10,751 bases of DNA, from NCBI GenBank assembly GCA_015478675.1, contig JADMIH010000134.1:1-10751 (forward strand). Reading direction: 5' to 3'. Within the stretch, counting starts at the first letter, position 1. The number at the start of each line of letters is the position of its first letter. Below are positions 6,601 to 10,751 of this stretch, piece by piece. Below the pieces are notes generated by a model. The model did no database searches. It was not told the origin of the DNA and saw nothing but the letters and a program-made list of their open reading frames with translations. This DNA is from Chloroflexota bacterium (lineage in GTDB: Bacteria; Chloroflexota; Chloroflexia; QHBQ01; JADMIH01). The translations under genes and the position numbers were made by a program.

Positions 6601-9600
6601 TCCTGTACGGCCTGGCATTCACAGCAGCGGCGGGGGTGCTTTATAATCTTGTCGCCTGGAGCCAGCGACGGCGCGGCAGCCTGCACATTGTGTCGCGCAG
6701 CGGGCTAGCCTTCGGCCTCCTGGCAGGGGTGCTGATGCTGGTGATCGGCAACATGGTAGGCCTTTACCAGTTGTTCATGATCACCTTTCCCAGGGCCGCC
6801 CCTACTGTACTGAGCTGGGTGCAGAAGTTCGGCATCACCGAGCAGTCGTTGACCGCTCCACCACCCACCTTCGACTTCTGGGGGCCTAGCCGCGTGATCG
6901 CTCACACCATAAATGAGTTCCCTTTTTGGAGCTTCCTCTTCGCGGACCTCCACCCTCACCTTATGGACATCCCCTTCACGCTGCTGGCAGTTGTGCTGAG
7001 CCTTAATCTCGCCTTCTCAGGCCGCTTCAGAGGCCTGCGCCATGCGCTTAGAGCCACAGCCGCTAAGCAAAGCTTGCTCCATGCCATTACGGAGTCGCTG
7101 TCCTGGCTGTGGGGCTGGGGCTGGGCAGGCGTGCTGCGCTTTGGCGTGACGGCGCTGTCACTCGGCACTCTTGCCGCAGTAAACTCCTGGGACTTTCCTA
7201 CCTACGCTGCTGTGGCGGGAGGGGCGACTCTCATCGCCCTCCTACTGGCGAACAGTCAGTTGAGGCAAGAGCCGGCAGATTTGCATGCGGCTGGAAACCC
7301 GAGCCTGGCGAGCCGTTGGACGCTCTATTTAATCAGCATTGTTTCGATCGCAGCGCTGGCAGGGGTGGCTCTACTTGCCTATCTACCCTTCTTCCTCAGC
7401 TTCAAGGCTTTTTACACAAAGATTCTTCCGCTGGTAGATGGAGGGGTGATACAGAATAGCACCACCATCATGCACCGCACTACGCTCGCCGAGTTCCTCG
7501 TGATATGGGCGCTCTTTGTCTTTATCGCAATCTCCTACCTGGTATATAGATTATGGAACTTTCCCTGGCAAGCAGCTTACGCCAGCCTGACCCGGTCAGT
7601 TCCTTCCCAACCTAGAACCCTTTCCCAGCAGATGGCGAGCAGCCATGCTTTTGCGCCGCGCTTGGCTCTGCCCTGGCAAGGCTTTAGATTGGCCCCTTCT
7701 CTCTCCGGCGCAGAGGTCGGACCGGCAGCCTCCCGATCGCACTTCTCTTTCAGGGTGGACCAGGGGACGGGTACAGAAGAGAATGCGCCTGCGAGCCGCA
7801 CATCCACAGGCGGTGATACACCAACCATTTCAGATGTTGTAGAGGATAGCAGGTCCGCCTCCGACGTGCAGAGGGATCACGCCGTGGAGGAGCCAGGCTC
7901 CGTACTATCTGTCTACTCCCATCGCGAGGAGAGCCACGCAGATGGAACGGATAACTACACGGCCTATGCTTCGCCACAAAGAGAGATTGAACCTAACGGC
8001 TGGGGCGAACCCTCAATCGACGAAGAATACGGCAACAGTCACGGTGGCGGCACACCGAACGAAGCGGCGAACTGGGTAGCTGAGGCTCACAGCCACGCTC
8101 AGATCGAACCTGCCTTGCCTGCGGCGACACCCAATCCGGGCGTTATTCCTCTGTGGGCAGGCCTTGGTCTGCTTGCTATAACAGCGTTGGTTGTGATCCT
8201 CCAACTGGCAACTGGACAGTACCTGATCGCCTTACTAGCTGCCTTGATCGGTGGCATCGCGGCGACGACCCTCGCCACGTCGCGCTCGGCAGTATCGCTC
8301 TTTACCGGTCTACTAATGGCAGCGGCCATGTCGGTCGCTCTCGGCGTGGAGCTGGTCTACCTGGCTGACCACCTGAACGGCGGCGACAGCTTCAGGATGA
8401 ACACTGTCTTCAAGTTCTACATGCAAGTGTGGGTGCTCTTCGCGCTGGGCGGGGCGGCGGCTATTTACCACATCCTCTATGGGATCGGCTCGCGCCGCAC
8501 GGCTCATGAGGCCGCAGCGAAAGCTGGCGAAGCAAATAGCGCGCTTCCACTGCTTGCAGATGCCACCCTACCGGCGAACGGGCATAAAGATGAGAGTGAG
8601 CCGGACACCGTCCCGCTGCCACGCCTTTCTTCAACCGCAGACGATATACATAGCAACTGGCTCGTCTGGAGCGCAGAGGCTGCTGCACAGCCTGAGGCCA
8701 TCAACGAACCTGACTATTACCAACCGGAAGCCCAGGTAGCCCTAGCCCCTGTACACCCGGCAGGTGAGAAGGCTGTGAGCTATCTGCACACGCCTGCTGC
8801 GCCTCCGACGCCACCGAAGCCTTCCAACCCGCGACTTCGCTGGACAGGGGGGCGCGTCGCCTGGTCAGGCGTCTTCGCGCTATTTATGCTGGCGGCGCTG
8901 GTCTTTCCCCTCTTTGACACTCGCAGCCGCCTGTTGACGCGCTTTCCAGTCACACCGCCTATTGGCACTTTGAGCGGGATCAAGTACATGACGACCGCGA
9001 CTTACGGCACAGATCAGGCTCCGGCTCCTATCAACCTAAAGTATGATTATCAGGGAATAAAGTGGCTGAACCAGAATGTAAAAGGCCTGCACGTTATCGC
9101 TGAACTACCTACTGACTACTACCGGGCGGGGGGCATGCGCGTGGCGAGCAACACAGGCCTGCCGATGGTGATAGGCGCGCAGCACGAGGAGGAGCAGCGC
9201 GCCCCGCAGGATGGCGTAGCCATATACAACACCCTCGTTGGGCAGAGACGTAGCGACATGACCGAGTTCTTTACCACACCCGACGTCCAACGTGCTCTGA
9301 CGATTATCAACAAGTACAATATTGATTACATCTACCTTGGGCAGTTAGAACAGGCGAAGGCCGGGAATAGCGGCATGGCGAAGTTCACGCAGCTTGCAGA
9401 CCCGAAGGTAGGCGTACTCAAGGAAGTCTTTGATGCCAACGCTCCGGCTGGACTGCCAGGTACTATCATCTACCAGGTGGCGCAAGACACAAAGTCGCTG
9501 ATTGGCAGCCCCGTGGGAAACAGCGGAGCGCCGGGCATTGGCATCACACCCCTGCCCACTGCGGTGCCGACGGCTGTGCCTACTCCGCCCACCAATGATC

Positions 9601-10103
9601 CCGCGCTCCAGGCGCTCATTGCTGATGTCACAGCAAACCCAACCGATCGCGACAAGCGGATGAAGCTGGTCAACTGGTATCTTGACCGCACTTTCTACAT
9701 AGCGGCTGCACAGCAGATGGAAATCATAGTGAAGCAGAATCCTACTGACATAGCTATACGCCAGCAGCTTGGAGACGCTTACCAATCGGCGGGGCAGCCC
9801 GACAAGGCGCTGAAGACGTGGGAGGATGCCCGCGACGTAGACCCGAACAACCCTGCGGGGCACAACAAGGTTGGAGTGGCATATATGGACCAGCACCGCA
9901 CGGACGATGCGGTCCGCGAGTTCCAGGCGGCTGTGACCGTTGACCCCGCCTTCATCGAAGCGTGGGTACACCTGGGCAACGCGCTTGAGACCAAAGGCGA
10001 CCAACAGGGCGCAATCAATGCATATCAAAACGCGGTGAACAACGCCAAGGGCGACAGCAGTTGGGTTCAGGAGGCACGTGACCGCCTGAGCAAGCTGAAG
10101 TAG
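3654..10103 (+). CDS. Giant GT-C / Chlor_Arch_YYY (DUF2298) / TPR membrane protein
   Basis: About 2150 residues; numbering here counts from an in-frame TTG at 3639. Module 1 (to about 790) resembles PMT/GT39 and Agl23-like GT-C glycosyltransferases: a first helix at about 31-48, then HPDER at 61-65, where GT-C enzymes keep the catalytic acid, RYPYGSLPVY at 108-117, AHFYTSD at 197-203, many helices, and an extracytoplasmic domain after about 515. Module 2 (about 798-1970) is a YYY domain: GGEKPMEFGFLN near 925, INYYYQG (YYYxG) near 957, EFPFWSFLFADLHPH near 1092-1107, NSWDFPTY near 1182 and RMNTVFKFY near 1586, ending in another soluble domain. A PTAVPTAVPTPP linker leads to about four TPRs (1987-2154). 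Known members of this class also have an extra N-terminal region plus TPRs; their function is unproven. A role in lipid-linked sugar transfer in the envelope is inference. I prefer the TTG at 3654, with GAGGAG seven bases upstream; ATG 3690 lacks an SD. Confidence 0.9.
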   Translation: MSSSIETVSTEYMQPGTPHISFWVKYRVLLALVAILIAGAFFRFYGRNFDQDQHQHPDERFIVGVTQGVTWPSAGQNIFDPNTSPLNLRRDQIGSCSNPAGCRYPYGSLPVYLTRAAGWGLDTLLPPTISTPRGYYLQDYNAVTLLGRWISSIFDLLTILLVFLIGRRLYSSGTGLIAAALAAFAVTLIQNAHFYTSDTLLTTFIIGALYFSVVMMQRPAWWAAAGAGVCIGLAVATKVSVVLFALVVVAAVVLRAAYRLRTRKLGADLGDPIGVKPASVAERSRSFGGHLLRGLRYVFVAALFAFLAFAITEPYVIWQFDFSRFQVGGITAVLDSNPWWGGIVEQAGIQSGQIDLPYTRQYIGTVPVLYNLQNMVLWGLSPIPGIVVVVGFLLGLWLAFRKRPAEVLLMAGAIPYFATITLPLEAKWMRYMLPLVPIFCLLGAALLMRGTIWMRSRIAQMPARERTASTRLRRNIFPALTVITIASAFLWSVAFMNIYSQDQSRVQASQWIYANVPDGAVHSVEGWDDELPLGLPGNSSFNRYGAPLPLNLYDDKPPEGEFEYLTNMLNQTRAQLAVTEAGANAISSAGDTQIFQDVPPGSPSYAAINQVGRSGSMKGFACGVAPQEPCLGPNNKPYFRPNAPALDYIILASNRLYGSIPRSPWRYPVQTEFYKLLFEGKLGYKLVNTTQVTPELFGMRFDDQSADESFTVYDHPRVDIFQKVSTLSQDQLRSLFSSSLNRPVSQYSPTRQGSALDNNSLAYDGSMPPVTISQLPVVNDYSWNPLAQENTQWIGVLLWLLAMELLGLIVLPIVVTICRNLPDRGYSVTKLVALLLVSWGTWILASTHLVPFTTWSVLLVTLILALLSLLCWRLGAGRDIRRYLREKRALVVFYEAIFLIGFAAFLWIRMQNPDLWQPYLGGEKPMEFGFLNAILRSPWMPPADPFFSNGVINYYYQGYFIVANMIKLVGVDPAIAFNLTIPLLYGLAFTAAAGVLYNLVAWSQRRRGSLHIVSRSGLAFGLLAGVLMLVIGNMVGLYQLFMITFPRAAPTVLSWVQKFGITEQSLTAPPPTFDFWGPSRVIAHTINEFPFWSFLFADLHPHLMDIPFTLLAVVLSLNLAFSGRFRGLRHALRATAAKQSLLHAITESLSWLWGWGWAGVLRFGVTALSLGTLAAVNSWDFPTYAAVAGGATLIALLLANSQLRQEPADLHAAGNPSLASRWTLYLISIVSIAALAGVALLAYLPFFLSFKAFYTKILPLVDGGVIQNSTTIMHRTTLAEFLVIWALFVFIAISYLVYRLWNFPWQAAYASLTRSVPSQPRTLSQQMASSHAFAPRLALPWQGFRLAPSLSGAEVGPAASRSHFSFRVDQGTGTEENAPASRTSTGGDTPTISDVVEDSRSASDVQRDHAVEEPGSVLSVYSHREESHADGTDNYTAYASPQREIEPNGWGEPSIDEEYGNSHGGGTPNEAANWVAEAHSHAQIEPALPAATPNPGVIPLWAGLGLLAITALVVILQLATGQYLIALLAALIGGIAATTLATSRSAVSLFTGLLMAAAMSVALGVELVYLADHLNGGDSFRMNTVFKFYMQVWVLFALGGAAAIYHILYGIGSRRTAHEAAAKAGEANSALPLLADATLPANGHKDESEPDTVPLPRLSSTADDIHSNWLVWSAEAAAQPEAINEPDYYQPEAQVALAPVHPAGEKAVSYLHTPAAPPTPPKPSNPRLRWTGGRVAWSGVFALFMLAALVFPLFDTRSRLLTRFPVTPPIGTLSGIKYMTTATYGTDQAPAPINLKYDYQGIKWLNQNVKGLHVIAELPTDYYRAGGMRVASNTGLPMVIGAQHEEEQRAPQDGVAIYNTLVGQRRSDMTEFFTTPDVQRALTIINKYNIDYIYLGQLEQAKAGNSGMAKFTQLADPKVGVLKEVFDANAPAGLPGTIIYQVAQDTKSLIGSPVGNSGAPGIGITPLPTAVPTAVPTPPTNDPALQALIADVTANPTDRDKRMKLVNWYLDRTFYIAAAQQMEIIVKQNPTDIAIRQQLGDAYQSAGQPDKALKTWEDARDVDPNNPAGHNKVGVAYMDQHRTDDAVREFQAAVTVDPAFIEAWVHLGNALETKGDQQGAINAYQNAVNNAKGDSSWVQEARDRLSKLK

Positions 10104-10423
10104 ACAGTTGAAATGAGAAACGGGAAAGGTGAAGGGTATGGATTCGGGGTGAGGGTGCGTTGGGGGTGAGGGTAGGTGGCGGTACGCCCGCACGGATACC
10201 CCAAGGAGATTGTTCAACCCCATCTCTGAACACCTTACCAGGATAGGGCCTATGCGTCAGACGAATTGAGCGGTTCTGTGTGCATGAGGACCCAGCAAGA
10301 GAACTCCCAATTGGGGGCAGTGCTTACGGCCCAGGGCTTCTCAGGCCCAAAACCAATCAGCGGCAAAACGTTTTCCTCTGCTTGATTTAGCACGCATAAG
10401 CCCTGTTACCAGGAGTTCCCATC
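10104..10423 (+). other. Intergenic stretch without a recognisable gene
   Basis: No ORF here has gene-like features on either strand. The first 70 bases are purine-rich and contain the G-tract repeat listed separately. Further on are small inverted repeats: GGCG-GTA-CGCC (10178-10188), ATAGG-G-CCTAT (10243-10253), CCCAATTGGG (10306-10315), GGGC/GCCC (10334-10348) and AAAACGTTTT (10365-10374). None is followed by a T run on the plus strand, so I cannot name a standard intrinsic terminator for the giant gene. AAAACGTTTT, about 50 bp upstream of the next promoter, could be a regulator site, but nothing shows this. Confidence 0.6.
10146..10172 (+). repeat. G-quadruplex-type motif with 11-bp direct repeat after the giant gene
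   Basis: Four G tracts of 4, 3, 5 and 3 bases are separated by loops of 3, 6 and 3, fitting the G3+N1-7 quadruplex rule. The motif comes from two copies of GGGGTGAGGGT (10146-10156 and 10163-10173). It begins 43 bases after the stop codon, on the transcribed (RNA-like) strand, so it could fold in the 3' end of the giant mRNA. Confidence 0.7.
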
Positions 10424-10452
10424 TTGACAGCAGCTTCTTACTTCTATATAAT
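10424..10452 (+). promoter_or_regulatory. Perfect consensus sigma70-type promoter
   Basis: TTGACA at 10424-10429 and TATAAT at 10447-10452 are separated by exactly 17 bases. This is the best promoter in the window and should be strong unless repressed. The start would be near 10459. The next good start codon is at 10734, so the transcript would have a leader of about 275 nt or be a separate small RNA. Confidence 0.85.
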
Positions 10453-10458
10453 GCGCCT

Positions 10459-10733
10459 ACGCCAGCGATGCAATAGTGCGGCGCTTGTACACCGTATCGT
10501 AAATTGCGACACGGCCAACATACCTCCGGGTACGTTCGGTCCGCGATCATCCTTTGTAAAGGAGGTGATCGGCCCTACGCTTGCACTGATGCCCACTACA
10601 TGGCTTGTAAGCTCCGGGTTTGGGCTACCCATAGCGTTGTCTGAGCTTATCCGAGGCAGCCTTTTGTGTCGTTGCAAGTCATCTTGAGGGATGGTGACCT
10701 TTCGTAAAAGAAAAACGGAGGAGAGTTTTACCT
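10459..10733 (+). ncRNA. Putative structured 5' leader or small RNA
   Basis: About 275 nt lie between the consensus promoter and the last start codon, with several local hairpins: CCGTaTCG/CGAcACGG at 10492-10514 (seven pairs, one mismatch); AACaTACC-TCCG-GGTAcGTT at 10517-10536, closed by a UNCG-type tetraloop on a C-G pair; the bulged hairpin at 10544-10571 listed separately; TGGG-CTA-CCCA near 10620-10630; and GTAAAA/TTTTAC framing the ribosome binding site of the last gene. The number and order of stems suggest a regulatory leader, such as a riboswitch or autoregulatory leader, or a discrete RNA. I compared it by eye with T-box, SAM, TPP, cobalamin, c-di-GMP, tmRNA, RNase P and SRP RNA signatures and found no match. 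No clear intrinsic terminator lies inside it. Confidence 0.4.
10544..10571 (+). promoter_or_regulatory. Hairpin enclosing an extended Shine-Dalgarno-like sequence
   Basis: CGATCA (10544-10549) pairs with TGATCG (10566-10571) and TCCTT (10550-10554) with AAGGA (10559-10563), giving 11 base pairs with a GG bulge and a TGTA loop. The right arm carries AAAGGAGGTGATC, a 13-base match to the complement of the usual bacterial 16S rRNA 3' end. No well-placed start follows: the nearest are a TTG at 10581, opening a two-codon frame that overlaps ATG 10589 as TGATG, and that ATG itself, which is too far away. It may be a ribosome standby or decoy site. Confidence 0.5.
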
Positions 10734-10751
10734 ATGAAGACCGCAAAACGT
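10734..10751 (+). CDS. Start of an unidentified gene (truncated by the window end)
   Basis: ATG at 10734 opens a frame of six codons, MKTAKR, that continues past the window. A strong GGAGGAG at 10717-10723 stands ten bases upstream. GTAAAA and TTTTAC flank this SD and can pair around it, leaving it in a 16-nt loop. Six residues do not allow a function call. It lies downstream of the consensus promoter and the structured leader, which are probably its own. Confidence 0.7.

Noticed and set aside
9345..10223. A 292-codon minus-strand frame opposite the TPR end of the giant gene
   Set aside because: It mirrors a clearly conserved TPR coding region, has no recognisable domain, and its upstream part is the G-rich repeat.
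10306..10348. Small inverted repeats (CCCAATTGGG; GGGC/GCCC) as terminator of the giant gene
   Set aside because: No T run follows either stem, and the first has almost no loop.
10545..10570. The minus strand reads like a 16S rRNA 3' end (GATCACCTCCTTT), suggesting an rRNA fragment
   Set aside because: The bases before it do not match the conserved end of 16S, and the hairpin symmetry explains the motif better.
10424..10687. An 87-codon open frame across the leader near the right end
   Set aside because: Its TTG start is the -35 box of the consensus promoter and precedes the transcription start; the internal ATG at 10589 is too far from the SD-like site, and the protein resembles nothing known to me.

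Overview
The window looks like chromosomal DNA from a Chloroflexota bacterium, most plausibly of the Ktedonobacteria. This is an inference. It rests mainly on a very large membrane protein of the Chlor_Arch_YYY/DUF2298 type with an N-terminal extension and C-terminal TPRs, an architecture known chiefly from Chloroflexi and some archaea. GC-rich coding sequence and clear sigma70-type promoters (TTGACA/TATAAT) fit but are not specific. I saw no phage genes, transposase, CRISPR array, tRNA or rRNA.

Layout: (1) 19-1219, plus strand: a compact operon with its own extended -10 promoter, encoding a CutA-family protein, a TatA/TatB-family protein and a small basic ORF joined to it by an ATGA stop/start overlap. 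(2) 1324-2753, minus strand: an FTR1-family iron permease followed by a lipoprotein carrying a complete type 1 copper site. Upstream is a TTGACA element and a 16-bp imperfect palindrome that looks like an operator. (3) 2840-3442, minus strand: a zinc-ribbon NUDIX hydrolase with its own promoter. (4) 3516-10103, plus strand: one giant gene of about 2150 codons. It joins a GT39/Agl23-like GT-C module, a YYY (DUF2298) polytopic module and a TPR tail, and fills about 60% of the window. (5) 10104-10751: about 630 bp without a recognisable complete gene. It holds a G-quadruplex-type repeat just after the giant gene, a perfect TTGACA-N17-TATAAT promoter, a leader of about 275 nt rich in predicted hairpins, and the first six codons of a gene that runs off the end.

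How the genes work together: the FTR1/cupredoxin pair reads as a reduced ferrous/ferric uptake module in which the cupredoxin probably handles electrons or metal outside the membrane for the permease. The Tat-family protein implies a Tat export system, but no tatC lies here. The giant protein is probably a cell-envelope glycosyltransferase or flippase-associated machine using a polyprenyl-linked sugar; its substrate cannot be read from the sequence. The least explained parts are the giant fusion, with two long polar insertions inside its YYY module, and the structured leader near the right end. In that leader a 13-nt match to the complement of the 16S rRNA 3' end is buried in a hairpin with no good start codon behind it.
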